Positions 23,182-31,891 of a DNA stretch of 64,000 bases are shown piece by piece (within the stretch, counting starts at the first letter, position 1; every line of letters starts with the position of its first letter). The stretch is taken from the NCBI GenBank assembly GCA_964495885.1, contig CAZBWO010000002.1:124001-188000 (forward strand), written 5' to 3'. Below the pieces are notes generated by a model. That model did not search any database. It was not told where the DNA came from and saw only the letters and a program-made list of their open reading frames with translations. Source of the stretch: PALG01 sp964495885. Its GTDB lineage: Bacteria > Bacteroidota > Bacteroidia > Flavobacteriales > Flavobacteriaceae. Both the position numbers and the translations under genes were made by a program.

Positions 23182-25387
23182 ATATACTAATACCTAAACT
23201 TAAATTGATACTTCTTCCCGTATTCAGAAGATTATCTGGCTTAAGTCGAGACAAGTGATTTATGTATTCCTTGTCTGTAAGGTTGGTAACGTTCACATTC
23301 CAGTCCAATTGCCAATTTTTAAATATAACCTCCGCACCAACACCAAGACTTAGTAGTGAATATCCATTCGTAGGGGTTTCAAAGGTGCTTACATTATTTT
23401 GGTCAAAACTATGTTGCCAAGTAAAAAATCCGGATGGCCTTTTTAAAAATCCCCAATCTTTGGTTTCAAAGCGAAAGGTATTTTTAACTTGATTGGCTGG
23501 AATTAATGGTAAATACCCCCCATCATTTAATTCTCCGGTGACCATTTCAAAACTACCTTCCCAGTGCAGCCAATCCAGCGGGTGGGGATGCCAATGGAAT
23601 CCAGCCTCGCCCCCGTAAAGGGTCGCATCAGATTGTTCATATACAAAAACAGCACTGTCATCTATGGTGTTGCCAGTAGGTGCAATAAAAATATAATCGC
23701 TCACCAAATTATGGAATCCATTCACAAACACTTCAAAATGGTCACTCCTGTATTCCAGTGCCAAATCTGTTTGAAAGTTCTTTTCATTTGCTAACTCAGC
23801 ATTTCCAATCTCATAGCGGTTTGTCCCTTCATGCTCCCCATTGGAAGTTAGCTCTGCTAAATTTGGAGCCCTAAAGCCACTGGCTACATTTAAACGGGCC
23901 GTCCACTTTTGTAAGCTATACTTTACTCCAAGTGCCGCATTAAAGCTGCCAAAGTCCTTGTCAATGCTTGGAATGTAATCAAATTCGGAAGGATCCCCCG
24001 CCGCTTCCGTTGAAATATTCCTGAAGTCATAACGTAGACCTCCCTGGAAATCCCATTCGTCCAAATGATAGTGGGTAGTTGCAAAAATACCGACATCTAC
24101 TTTATTAGCATTGGGGATGAGAAACTCCTCTCCAAAGTTTTCATTTTTCTGAAACATTCCTTGAACACCTCCAATGGTTTCCCATTTTCCCCATTTTGGG
24201 AAATGATATTTCAAATCATAATTGAACGTATTCAATTTCAATCTCAAAGCTGCAACATCTGGACTATCTTCAAATTCCCTTCGGTCATTAAAAAGGTATC
24301 CAGCTTTAAGACTTACCATAGAATTGTCCAGAAAGAAACGATTATCCAAACTAACAATATGGTTGTCTATTTCCTGAAACGGAAGTTCCAATTCCTTTGA
24401 AGTTGTGGATGGACTTATTTCTTCAGGGATTCCTATATTGGACCTATTGTAATTGTATCGCAATTCAGACCGAAATCTATTGCCTTGATATTCAACTCCC
24501 GACTTAAAGTCGTATTCATTGTAGCGCGTATTAGTCACACGATAATCCGCTCCGGTTTTATAATCTGAAAAACTAGCACGGGTCCCTCTTGCCAAAAACT
24601 TCAGGGATTCGCCCGAGGTTTTTACGGCAGCAGTAGTTTGGAAACCTTCCGTATTGGAAAAATAGCGTCCGTTTGCCAATACCTCAGTATTCCCTGAAGC
24701 CGCAAATCGTTCAGGATTAAGGTACAATACTCCACCAAGGGCATCACTTCCATAGAGTAGGGAGGCAGGACCTTTTATGACTTCTACACTTCCAATACCC
24801 GCACTGTTAACCCCAAGTCCGTGTTCGTCTCCAAACTGTTGGTTTTCCAATCGAACCCCTTGTGCGTAAGTGAGTACCCTATTGGCACTTAGTCCTCTAA
24901 TTACAGGTTTTCCAATACCAGTTCCGGTACTAATGGAAGAAACCCCTGCGATATTATCAATTCCTTCGGAAAGGTTTACTGCACCGGTTTTTAGAAGTTC
25001 TTTGGTATTTACCCGTTCTACCTTCATCACATTATCCCTTTGCAACTGGTGAAATGGTGTAGAAATTACAATTTCTTCCATTTCTACTATGCTCTCTTTC
25101 ATTTCAACATTGAAGGTGATTGTTGCACCATCCCTAAAATCTAATTGTTGCGAAATGGTTTCAAAACCAACAGATGAAATAACGACGATATACCTTCCAT
25201 TAGGAATATTTTCCACAGAATAGCTTCCGTCTAAATTAGTGATTGCCCCTTTTTGAAGTTGCGGCAAGAGGACATTGGCCGAAATAGGACTTTGGTCTTC
25301 AGATGTGACGTTGCCCGTTAATGTGTTTTGGGCCATACTGGATAATGGCCAAATGGATGCTAAAAGCACCCAGAAAAATAATTTCAT
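23180..25387 (-). CDS. TonB-dependent receptor, probably for a metal or metal complex
   Basis: 735 residues. Signal peptide (1-19), then a carboxypeptidase-like regulatory beta domain (~22-95, GNVTSEDQSPISANVLL...), then plug (~105-230, containing GKPVIRGLSANRVLTYAQG, GDEHG, IEVIKGPASLLYGSDALGGV-like sequence) and a 22-stranded barrel ending in NLSLGISI. The EHGLGV plug loop and a His cluster FHWHPHPLDWLHW (~590-602) resemble zinc/copper receptors. It is preceded by a small His/Cys-rich protein gene. Uptake of zinc or copper is inferred; a TonB box was not clearly identified. Confidence 0.9.
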   Translation of the reverse strand: MKLFFWVLLASIWPLSSMAQNTLTGNVTSEDQSPISANVLLPQLQKGAITNLDGSYSVENIPNGRYIVVISSVGFETISQQLDFRDGATITFNVEMKESIVEMEEIVISTPFHQLQRDNVMKVERVNTKELLKTGAVNLSEGIDNIAGVSSISTGTGIGKPVIRGLSANRVLTYAQGVRLENQQFGDEHGLGVNSAGIGSVEVIKGPASLLYGSDALGGVLYLNPERFAASGNTEVLANGRYFSNTEGFQTTAAVKTSGESLKFLARGTRASFSDYKTGADYRVTNTRYNEYDFKSGVEYQGNRFRSELRYNYNRSNIGIPEEISPSTTSKELELPFQEIDNHIVSLDNRFFLDNSMVSLKAGYLFNDRREFEDSPDVAALRLKLNTFNYDLKYHFPKWGKWETIGGVQGMFQKNENFGEEFLIPNANKVDVGIFATTHYHLDEWDFQGGLRYDFRNISTEAAGDPSEFDYIPSIDKDFGSFNAALGVKYSLQKWTARLNVASGFRAPNLAELTSNGEHEGTNRYEIGNAELANEKNFQTDLALEYRSDHFEVFVNGFHNLVSDYIFIAPTGNTIDDSAVFVYEQSDATLYGGEAGFHWHPHPLDWLHWEGSFEMVTGELNDGGYLPLIPANQVKNTFRFETKDWGFLKRPSGFFTWQHSFDQNNVSTFETPTNGYSLLSLGVGAEVIFKNWQLDWNVNVTNLTDKEYINHLSRLKPDNLLNTGRSINLSLGISI

Positions 25388-25423
25388 AATTTCTTGATTT
25401 AATGTTTGTTAATGGACTAGAAA

Positions 25424-25753
25424 TCAAGAAAAGTGTGGAGGTCCTCTTACAAGGGTTGTAAGATTATTTTTGAGGAAGGAAACTTCCAAATAACTGAATT
25501 GCGGTTTTTCAATTTGAGAAATTTGAATACGCTCAAAACTGGTAACCGTTTCTATTTGAAAGGTTGAAAAGTGAAAGTCATAGATATGACAATGCACTTG
25601 TTTTTCATGAAGATGCTGATTGGTTTCCTTGCAGGGCTTATGGTCATGCCCTTCAAAAAGGTGTTCTAGTTGAAGCGTGGCTGGAAACAACAGCACAACG
25701 CTTAGGAATATTCCCAAAGTCCATTGTGATATAGCTCCAAGTTGCTGCTTCAT
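25424..25753 (-). CDS. Small His/Cys-rich exported protein preceding TonB receptor
   Basis: 109 residues with one N-terminal helix (LGISQWTLGIFLSVVLLFP-like signal anchor), followed by a metal-ligand-rich stretch with HDHKPCKE, HLHEKQVHCHIYDFHF at ~45-75. Such a cluster suggests zinc or copper binding in the periplasm (inference). It starts with TAATG overlap at the end of the upstream gene and lies 36 bases before the receptor gene, so they form one operon. Family known only as hypothetical to me. Confidence 0.75.
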   Translation of the reverse strand: MKQQLGAISQWTLGIFLSVVLLFPATLQLEHLFEGHDHKPCKETNQHLHEKQVHCHIYDFHFSTFQIETVTSFERIQISQIEKPQFSYLEVSFLKNNLTTLVRGPPHFS

Positions 25754-26058
25754 TAGTTGCCAAATAAAAATTTAAGTCCCATTCTACCAAGGAATTTCTT
25801 CAAAAAGTTTTTAAAGAAATCAAATTCACCATAAAGCCATCCGAAGAAAGCCAAGAGGAATTGATAAATAACCAAGGTGGCAATTACATATACAATGGCA
25901 TATTGCCAATAGGGGGCTTCTTTTATAGCAGAAAAGGATTTTACAATAGGCCCTGTTATTTTTGCAGCACTGCTACCGGTTACTGCAAAAACGGTTAAGA
26001 TAATGGCTACTTGTCCATTACTTCTTACATTCCATCGTTGTTTAAGCTTTTCGAACAT
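25753..26058 (-). CDS. DUF6787-like small membrane protein
   Basis: 101 residues with two or three helices. The start MFEKLKQRWNVRSNGQVAIIL and FFKNFLKKFLGR ending are typical of a flavobacterial family I know as DUF6787 (number from memory). TAATG overlap with both upstream and downstream genes indicates translational coupling. Function unknown. Confidence 0.75.
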   Translation of the reverse strand: MFEKLKQRWNVRSNGQVAIILTVFAVTGSSAAKITGPIVKSFSAIKEAPYWQYAIVYVIATLVIYQFLLAFFGWLYGEFDFFKNFLKKFLGRMGLKFLFGN

Positions 26059-26477
26059 TAGTACCCGCGTCCTGTTATGAATTTTTGATTATACCGCTGC
26101 TGAAAATACACAAAATAATTGTAGAGCAAATAGTTTACCTCATACCCATAGTGCGTATTGAAATCATAATTAATTTGCTGAAAATACAAATTAGGATCAT
26201 AAAGCTGTGGGTTTATAACCCTACGGTTGTATTCCGTAACGTAAAGTATATTCCGATTTTCCAAATAACCTAAGCCGTAATAACCTCTAGGGCGTTGGGT
26301 TTGTAACCAACTATAAAATCCAGGCTCTATGATGATGATTTCATATTCTAGGCTATCATTTTTAATACGAATGGTATCATTCTCTTCTGTAGTAGCTCCT
26401 TTTTCTGTATTCTTTTGGTAACTATTGCAGCTTGAAAATGAAATGATTAAACCTAAAATTACGATAATATACTTCAC
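26058..26477 (-). CDS. DUF6146-like lipoprotein
   Basis: 139 residues with a lipoprotein signal peptide (MKYIIVILGLIISFSSCNSY, Cys17). The mature part has IRIKNDSLEYEIIIIEPGFYSWL and a Tyr/Asn-rich C-terminal half (RQYN-type repeats: NPQLYDPNLYFQQINYDF). This is the flavobacterial family I know as DUF6146 (from memory). First gene of the four-gene operon that ends with the TonB receptor. Function unknown. Confidence 0.78.
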   Translation of the reverse strand: MKYIIVILGLIISFSSCNSYQKNTEKGATTEENDTIRIKNDSLEYEIIIIEPGFYSWLQTQRPRGYYGLGYLENRNILYVTEYNRRVINPQLYDPNLYFQQINYDFNTHYGYEVNYLLYNYFVYFQQRYNQKFITGRGY

Positions 26478-26544
26478 AGCTATTTTTACATGGTAAAGTT
26501 ACGAAAAGCACAACTATTCATTTCGGCTTTAACGGTCTTTAACA

Positions 26545-26573
26545 AAAAAAGCCCCGATAGTTCAGGGCTTTGA
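26545..26573 (-). terminator. Rho-independent terminator after DUF937 gene
   Basis: AAAGCCC ... GGGCTTT with an inner loop; on the minus strand it runs into seven Ts. It separates the DUF937 gene from the TonB receptor operon. Confidence 0.85.
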
Positions 26574-26592
26574 TTTATAGAATAAGATGGAT

Positions 26593-27234
26593 TTACTTTC
26601 CGAAGAGACCTCCAAGCAACCCACCAAGGTCACTTTTCTTTTTACCGCCACTACTCAATACCATAGATGCTACATCATCTAAAACACTTCCGTCATTATC
26701 TCCATCCAAAAGCGATTCAATTAGACTTTGTTGTTTCGGTTGTTTACGGCCACCTCCCATTAGGCCTCCTAGCAATCCTGTGAGTCCGTCTGGTTGTTGT
26801 ACTTGTTGTTGTCTTTTTTGCTTTCCGAGGTATCCTAAAACAATAGGAGCAATCACTTGAAGGATTTGCATCACATTATTGGAATCCATCCCCGATTTTT
26901 TAGACAAAGCACCCACCACATTATCCTGGGAACCTCCTAAAACATGCCCTAAAATACCCAATCCGTCTATTTTTTGGTCTTCATTTACTCCGCCACCAAA
27001 GAAACCATCCAGATTATCGAGAATGCTTCCGTCGTGTTTATTGTCTAAGGCCCCCATTAAACCCTGTGCTCCTTGTGTGTTACGGGCATTTCGGTTCATG
27101 GCTCCCATTAATAAAGGAAGTGCCATAGTTACTACCTGCGAAGTTTTGTCAGCGGGTTGATTGGTCTCGTTGCTCACTCCTTGAATGATTTGACGCCCCA
27201 TGTCACTGTCTAATAAATCTAAAATTCCTGCCAT
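26593..27234 (-). CDS. DUF937 domain protein (YidB-like)
   Basis: 213 residues, Gly/Gln-rich. MAGILDLLDSDMGRQIIQGVSNETNQ and repeated LGGLLGG, LMGAMNRN segments are typical of DUF937. The C-terminal half carries low-complexity Gly/Lys/Gln stretches. No signal peptide, function unknown. It lies 47 bases after the serA-like gene and may be transcribed with it, as a TATCTTAG -7-like box is only weakly convincing. Confidence 0.85.
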   Translation of the reverse strand: MAGILDLLDSDMGRQIIQGVSNETNQPADKTSQVVTMALPLLMGAMNRNARNTQGAQGLMGALDNKHDGSILDNLDGFFGGGVNEDQKIDGLGILGHVLGGSQDNVVGALSKKSGMDSNNVMQILQVIAPIVLGYLGKQKRQQQVQQPDGLTGLLGGLMGGGRKQPKQQSLIESLLDGDNDGSVLDDVASMVLSSGGKKKSDLGGLLGGLFGK

Positions 27235-27281
27235 TGTATTAAATTTTTTTGTGTACTCTAAGATACTGATTTTTTGATTCT

Positions 27282-28235
27282 TTATGATTTGAAAATCTCG
27301 ATAATTTGGGTTGCTAGCTCAGTTCCAATACGATCTTGTGCTTCCAGCGTTGCAGCACCTATGTGGGGGCTTAATGATAATGACGGGTTCATTAATACCT
27401 TAATGGCTGGAGTAGGCTCATTTTCAAATACGTCTAGAGCAGCAAAACTTAGCTTTTTATTTTCAAGCGCCTCAATAATAGCTTCTTCATCTACAACACC
27501 ACCCCTTGCGGCATTTACAAGAGCGGCGCCACCTTTCATCTTTGAAATTTCAGCTTTTCCTATGACATAAGACTTTTGAGCAGGCACGTGAAGGGAAATA
27601 AAATCACTTTGCTGAAGAAGCTCCTCAAGAGATGTATGCTTAAAACTGAAGGTAAGTTGTTGACCATCAAAGAAATCCAATTCAATAGTAGCATTTTCAA
27701 CATAGCTATCACTATAGATTATCCTCATACCGCAACCCAAAGCTATTTTGGCAACTTCCCTACCAATTCTTCCGAAGCCAATAATTCCCATGGTCTTCCC
27801 ACGAAGTTCTTTCCCTTTTGCGTAGGCTTTTTTAAGATCCTTGAATTTACTTTCACCCTCTAAAGGCATATTTCTGTTGCTGTCATGTAAAAATCGCACA
27901 CCACCAAATAGGTGGGCAAAGACAAGCTCTGCGACTGAAGCTGAAGAAGCTGCAGGCGTGTTAATTACCTGAAGGCCTTTATTTCTGGCATATTCTACAT
28001 CAATATTATCCATTCCAACTCCGCCACGGCCAATTACTTTTAGGCTTGGGCAAGCATCAATTAATTCCTTGCGCACTGTTGTAGCACTTCGAACCAATAA
28101 GACCTGAACCTTTTGTTCGTTCATGAAATTTTGAAGTTGTTCCTGCGCAACCTTTGTTGTAATTACTTCAAAACCTGCTGCTTCTAGGGCATCAATCCCG
28201 GTTTGGGAAATCCCATCATTTGCTAATACTTTCAT
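27282..28235 (-). CDS. serA: D-3-phosphoglycerate dehydrogenase, short form
   Basis: 317 residues. A D-2-hydroxyacid dehydrogenase with the Rossmann motif GFGRIGREVAKIALG (~150-164), the conserved NAARGGVVDEEA, and SPHIGAATLEAQ with the catalytic His. It lacks the ACT regulatory domain, so no allosteric serine control is expected. It is 2 bases downstream of serC, so the pair makes phosphohydroxypyruvate and then phosphoserine in serine synthesis. The 3-phosphoglycerate substrate is inferred from this context. Confidence 0.9.
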   Translation of the reverse strand: MKVLANDGISQTGIDALEAAGFEVITTKVAQEQLQNFMNEQKVQVLLVRSATTVRKELIDACPSLKVIGRGGVGMDNIDVEYARNKGLQVINTPAASSASVAELVFAHLFGGVRFLHDSNRNMPLEGESKFKDLKKAYAKGKELRGKTMGIIGFGRIGREVAKIALGCGMRIIYSDSYVENATIELDFFDGQQLTFSFKHTSLEELLQQSDFISLHVPAQKSYVIGKAEISKMKGGAALVNAARGGVVDEEAIIEALENKKLSFAALDVFENEPTPAIKVLMNPSLSLSPHIGAATLEAQDRIGTELATQIIEIFKS

Positions 28236-28237
28236 AT

Positions 28238-29302
28238 TTATGATTTTCTTTCAAATTCTTGCATGGCTTCAATGAGCACTTTTACACTTTCCAAGGGAAG
28301 AGCGTTATAAATAGAGGCGCGATAGCCTCCAACACTCCTATGACCATTTAATCCACTAATATTGGCTGCTTTCCAAATTGCATCGAATTGATCTTTTAAA
28401 TTTTCATCGGTGAGGTTAAACGTTACATTCATATTGGAGCGGTCCTCTTTTTCCGCAAATCCTTTAAATAGTGGATTTCTATCAATTTCTGAATACAAAA
28501 GGGTAGCCTTTTCGTTATTGACTTTTTCAATAGCACCAATACCTCCCATGTTTTTCAGCCACTCCATGGTTAGCATAGAAGTATACACTGCAAATACAGG
28601 AGGAGTATTAAACATGCTCTCTTTTTCTATATGTACTTTGTAGTTTAACATAGAGGGAATGGCCCTGTTTACTTTTCCAAGTAATTCTTCCTTGATAATA
28701 ACCAAGGTAGTACCTGCTGGCCCCATATTTTTCTGGGCTCCTGCGTAAATAATCCCGAATTTTGAAAAATCTAGATTTCTTGAAAAAATATCACTGCTCA
28801 TATCGCAGACCATAGGAGCTTGGGTGGATGGGAAATCCTTCATTTGTGTTCCAAAAATGGTGTTATTACTCGTACAGTGAAAATAATCTGAATCGTTAGG
28901 GATTTCGTAGGATTTCGGGATATAGTTAAAGTTTTGATCTTGTGAGGAAGCAACTTCCACCACATTCCCAAAAAACTTTGCTTCCTTGATGGCTTTTGTA
29001 GACCATGTTCCAGTATTAAGATAGGCCGCTTTGTTTTCTAGTAAATTGTAAGCGACCATCAAAAATTGTGTGCTGGCACCACCTTGCAGGAAGAGTGCTT
29101 TATAACCTTTGTTTTCAAGTCCTAGTAGTTCCAAGGCCAAAGATTGGGCTTTATCCATTACCGCTACAAAATCCTTGCTTCTATGGGAGATTTCAATAAG
29201 GGATAAATCTAGGTTATTAAAATTTAGAATTGCTTCAGAGGCCTTTTGAATTACTTCTTTCGCAAGAATGGACGGCCCTGCACTAAAATTATGCTTTTTC
29301 AT
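28238..29302 (-). CDS. serC: Phosphoserine aminotransferase
   Basis: 354 residues, fold-type I PLP enzyme. The start MKKHNFSAGPSILAKEVIQK has the conserved FSAGPS motif. The PLP lysine lies in YAGAQKNMGPAGTT (~195-208), and the C-terminus has NGHRSVGGYRASIYNALP. Transaminates phosphohydroxypyruvate with glutamate (and serves pyridoxal phosphate synthesis in some bacteria). First gene of the serC-serA unit. Confidence 0.96.
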   Translation of the reverse strand: MKKHNFSAGPSILAKEVIQKASEAILNFNNLDLSLIEISHRSKDFVAVMDKAQSLALELLGLENKGYKALFLQGGASTQFLMVAYNLLENKAAYLNTGTWSTKAIKEAKFFGNVVEVASSQDQNFNYIPKSYEIPNDSDYFHCTSNNTIFGTQMKDFPSTQAPMVCDMSSDIFSRNLDFSKFGIIYAGAQKNMGPAGTTLVIIKEELLGKVNRAIPSMLNYKVHIEKESMFNTPPVFAVYTSMLTMEWLKNMGGIGAIEKVNNEKATLLYSEIDRNPLFKGFAEKEDRSNMNVTFNLTDENLKDQFDAIWKAANISGLNGHRSVGGYRASIYNALPLESVKVLIEAMQEFERKS

Positions 29303-29435
29303 GGGATTAATTTACTACTACAAAGATGGCAAATATCCAAGCAATAATCATGTATTTACAGGATAAAATATCAATAGAATTTCAACAGTTTCAGTGTATA
29401 AAAATTCGAAAACCTTTTCGGAAACTTTTAGGGAA

Positions 29436-30458
29436 TCACGACAAGGATTGCAAAAACCCTAAGGTGTCTATACCATCGGCATACTGGTTGAGTTGCGGAA
29501 GCTGGCTCTCCCCCAAAGGGATAGGATCATGGCCTTCAAGGTGCCCCACAATACATTGAATCTCTTGTTGTTGATTTTGCAATTCCTGCTCAAGCGTTTC
29601 AATGGAATCATAGTATTCGTAATGCACTACCGAAATAGGGGAGGCGAAATCTGTATCTTCTTTCAACAACATAAACTCATTATCCAAAAGAGGAATGTCA
29701 CTCATTAAATACACCGCTTTATTATAGTCGTAGTTGTTCATGTACTTATGATGGTCTATGACTTGCTTCCAGGTAAACATCGCATTGAAAAAAGGATCGA
29801 AATCATACGAAGCTGGAAGATATATTTTGGAAACATTACGGCAGCCCAATCCAAAATACCGAAATATATCATTGGCCAGTGCATGAAGATCTTCCTTAGA
29901 TTCCGTGCCTGTAAGAACGGCCACACCATTTCGGTTTTTTCTGATGATATTAGGATGTTTTCCAAAGTAATACTCAAAATACCGGGCCGTGTTATTACTT
30001 CCAGTGGCAATCACAGCATCAAAATGGGGAAGTTTTTCTTCGGAAAAGCTAATCCGTTCTTTAAATGAGGGATTGATTTCAATCAGTTTTTCTGAAAGAA
30101 AGGGTAGCAATACCGTGTCATTGGAAGACAATTTAATAACGGCATGATGGCCCGAAATCAATACCGAAAGAAAATCATGAAAGCCCACCAATGGAATATT
30201 TCCTGCCATAACAATAGCTACTTTCTTTGGAGTAGGGGAATCTTCTAAACCATAAGGTGCAGTCCATTGTTCCAAGTTTTCCTTGGTAAGTAGTTTACCC
30301 CAATGTTTTAGGGCATAGCGAATATTTTCTTCGGTAAACCAACCGTTGCGCACTTTTGCAGTTTCCACAAGTGAGGCGATATTGTTTTCCTTAGCGGAAA
30401 GTTTCCGAAGCATATCCCCTAATTGGGAAAAAGTTAAAATTCTTGATGCTAAATCCAT
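29436..30458 (-). CDS. LuxC-type acyl-CoA reductase
   Basis: 340 residues. An aldehyde-dehydrogenase-fold protein related to LuxC: HDFLSVLISGHHAVIKLSSND, SNNTARYFEYYFGKHPNIIRKN, and the active-site Cys in YFGLGCRNVSKIYLP (~205-219). It is predicted to reduce an acyl-CoA or acyl-ACP to an aldehyde, but the physiological substrate in Bacteroidota is not known. It is divergent from a dicluster ferredoxin gene with only 61 bases between them and a shared palindromic promoter, a pairing I recall as conserved in this phylum. The ferredoxin may be its electron donor (inference). Confidence 0.88.
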   Translation of the reverse strand: MDLASRILTFSQLGDMLRKLSAKENNIASLVETAKVRNGWFTEENIRYALKHWGKLLTKENLEQWTAPYGLEDSPTPKKVAIVMAGNIPLVGFHDFLSVLISGHHAVIKLSSNDTVLLPFLSEKLIEINPSFKERISFSEEKLPHFDAVIATGSNNTARYFEYYFGKHPNIIRKNRNGVAVLTGTESKEDLHALANDIFRYFGLGCRNVSKIYLPASYDFDPFFNAMFTWKQVIDHHKYMNNYDYNKAVYLMSDIPLLDNEFMLLKEDTDFASPISVVHYEYYDSIETLEQELQNQQQEIQCIVGHLEGHDPIPLGESQLPQLNQYADGIDTLGFLQSLS

Positions 30459-30487
30459 GTTTTTTTGGAGTTGCCCAAACTAGGCAT

Positions 30488-30505
30488 TAACTTTGCGCAA
30501 AGTTA
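30488..30505. promoter_or_regulatory. Face-to-face promoter in an 18-base palindrome
   Basis: TAACTTTGCGCAAAGTTA is a perfect palindrome that contains an exact -7 element (TAACTTTG) on each strand. On + it serves the ferredoxin gene, with TTTG at 30464-30467 twenty bases upstream as -33. On minus it would serve the acyl-CoA reductase gene, where no clear -33 is seen. Two polymerases cannot occupy it together. Confidence 0.65.
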
Positions 30506-30519
30506 GAAAAAGAAATGCT

Positions 30520-30870
30520 ATGGCCATTATTATAACCGATGAATGTATCAATTGCGGAGCTTGTGAACCTGAGTGTCCAAACACCGCAATATATGAGGGA
30601 GCAGACGATTGGAGATATGCAGACGGTACCGATTTGGAAGGTAGTGTGGTGTTGCCCAATGGAAATGCGGTAGATGCAAATGAAACCCAGGAACCTATTA
30701 GTGATGAAATATATTACATCGTTCCAGATAAATGTACAGAATGCAAAGGATTTCACGAAGAGCCGCAATGCGCAGCTGTTTGTCCGGTAGATTGTTGTGT
30801 TCCCGATGAAGACCACGTAGAGTCTGAAGAGGAACTCTTAGGAAAACAACAGTTCATGCATCATTCATAA
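30520..30870 (+). CDS. 4Fe-4S dicluster ferredoxin
   Basis: 116 residues from ATG 30520 (an upstream in-frame start at 30493 lies inside the promoter palindrome and is rejected). The first cluster motif is CINCGACEPEC (Cys9, 12, 15, 19). The second is CTECKGFHEEPQCAAVCP. A ~35-residue acidic insertion (ADDWRYADGTDLEG...) separates them. The protein is very acidic overall and should carry electrons in the cytoplasm, plausibly to the divergently encoded acyl-CoA reductase. Confidence 0.95.
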   Translation: MAIIITDECINCGACEPECPNTAIYEGADDWRYADGTDLEGSVVLPNGNAVDANETQEPISDEIYYIVPDKCTECKGFHEEPQCAAVCPVDCCVPDEDHVESEEELLGKQQFMHHS

Positions 30871-30901
30871 AAAAAGCGCCTCAAATTGAAGCGCTTTTTT
30901 T
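30870..30901. terminator. Bidirectional terminator
   Basis: AAAAAAGCGC ... GCGCTTTTTT with an inner TCAA/TTGA pairing, between the ferredoxin gene and the convergent Lys-rich protein gene; it overlaps the latter's stop codon. Confidence 0.88.
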
Positions 30902-31241
30902 ATTGATCTTGTTTTTTCATCTTTTCGGCAGTCTGTTTTTCCAGCTCTTCTTTGCTTACTTCTTTTCGCTTTGCCTTTGCTTTGGCTTTTGCCTTTGGCT
31001 TCGTGGTCTTTTTCGAAGCAGTTTCATCTACCTTAATAGTAGAGGCGGGTGTTGTTTTTGGCACTGCCTTGTTGTTGGCTTTTTTCCGTTCTTGATATTC
31101 CTTCCTTTTCTGCTTTAAAATCGCTTCTGTCCTAGCCTTTGCCGCTTCATCAACAGTGCTGGTTGATGCATCACTATCCTGTGCCTGCATGGCTAAGCTC
31201 GCAAAAAGACAAAATGAAAGGGTAATTAGTATTTTTTTCAT
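30900..31241 (-). CDS. Lys/Ala-rich secreted protein
   Basis: 113 residues with a signal peptide (MKKILITLSFCLFASLAMQAQ). The mature part is highly charged and probably helical: AKARTEAILKQKRKEYQERKK, then KAKAKAKAKRKEVSKEELEKQ. No recognised domain. It lies 50 bases downstream of another charged exported protein gene on the same strand, with which it may form an operon. Function unknown. Confidence 0.7.
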   Translation of the reverse strand: MKKILITLSFCLFASLAMQAQDSDASTSTVDEAAKARTEAILKQKRKEYQERKKANNKAVPKTTPASTIKVDETASKKTTKPKAKAKAKAKRKEVSKEELEKQTAEKMKKQDQ

Positions 31242-31291
31242 GAGATGTTAATTTATGATGCCTAAATGTAAGGAGATTTTTTGAAAAGCCC

Positions 31292-31774
31292 TTATGGGGT
31301 GTTTCCTTTTTTGCCTTTCTTTAGTTTGGACATTCCCTTAGGACGCTTTTCTAATTGTTTTCGTCGTTCTTCCAATGCCCTTAAACGTTCCTTTTCTAGT
31401 TCCTCCAGTTTTTTACGCTCGGCTTCTGCCTTTGCTTTTTCTGCTTCAATGGAACGTTTCAACGCTTCTTCCTGTTCTTTTTTTTGGGCAGCGATAAGCG
31501 CTTCGTTTTCTTCATCGGTATTTACATCATCTGTAATTATTTCCTCATCATTATCAATATTCGTTTCTACTTTAAACTCCTGTTCTTTTTCATCAGAACC
31601 CTCAATAACAACCGCTCCTTCTTCTTTTGTAGTTTCCTTGACTTCTTTCACGATGACTTTACTTCCCTCTTTCGTAACTACTTTTTTAACTGTAGTTTCT
31701 TCCTTGACTACTTTATTTTCCTGGGCAAATATCCCTACGGAAAGGAATAGCAATAGTAATGTAATTTTTTTCAT
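31292..31774 (-). CDS. Glu/Lys-rich secreted coiled-coil protein
   Basis: 160 residues from ATG 31774 (a TTG three codons upstream is less likely). Signal peptide MKKITLLLLFLSVGIFAQ. Mature residues ~20-90 are acidic with Val/Thr repeats (KVVKEETTVKKVVTKEG); residues ~95-145 form a long coiled coil (AEKAKAEAERKKLEELEKER). It ends in a basic tail. No family recognised. Divergent from ychF. Confidence 0.7.
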   Translation of the reverse strand: MKKITLLLLFLSVGIFAQENKVVKEETTVKKVVTKEGSKVIVKEVKETTKEEGAVVIEGSDEKEQEFKVETNIDNDEEIITDDVNTDEENEALIAAQKKEQEEALKRSIEAEKAKAEAERKKLEELEKERLRALEERRKQLEKRPKGMSKLKKGKKGNTP

Positions 31775-31839
31775 AATTCTCAATTTTCGATTACTGTAAA
31801 AATAAGCATTTCAGGTCATTTTTTTAATATCGAATTTAA

Positions 31840-31871
31840 TTGGGTCAAAATTTTTTTTGAAGGTATATTTG
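31840..31871 (+). promoter_or_regulatory. Promoter of ychF
   Basis: TTG at 31840-31842, 21-base spacer, TATATTTG at 31864-31871. Full match to the Bacteroidota consensus; the ychF ATG is 20 bases downstream. Confidence 0.75.
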
Positions 31872-31891
31872 CAAACTTAAAATAAGCCCTT

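Noticed and set aside
24065..24400. 111-residue + strand frame within the TonB receptor gene
   Set aside because: Antisense shadow; the receptor frame has signal peptide, plug and barrel features throughout.
30960..31015. Repeated CTTTGC/CTTTGG hexamers as a possible tandem repeat
   Set aside because: Degenerate and explained by the KAKAKAK-encoding low-complexity segment.
31281..31799. Long + strand open frame (172 residues) antisense to the Glu/Lys-rich gene
   Set aside because: Its Ser/Phe-rich sequence is the mirror of a Glu/Lys-rich coding sequence; the minus-strand gene has a signal peptide and start consistent with its neighbours.
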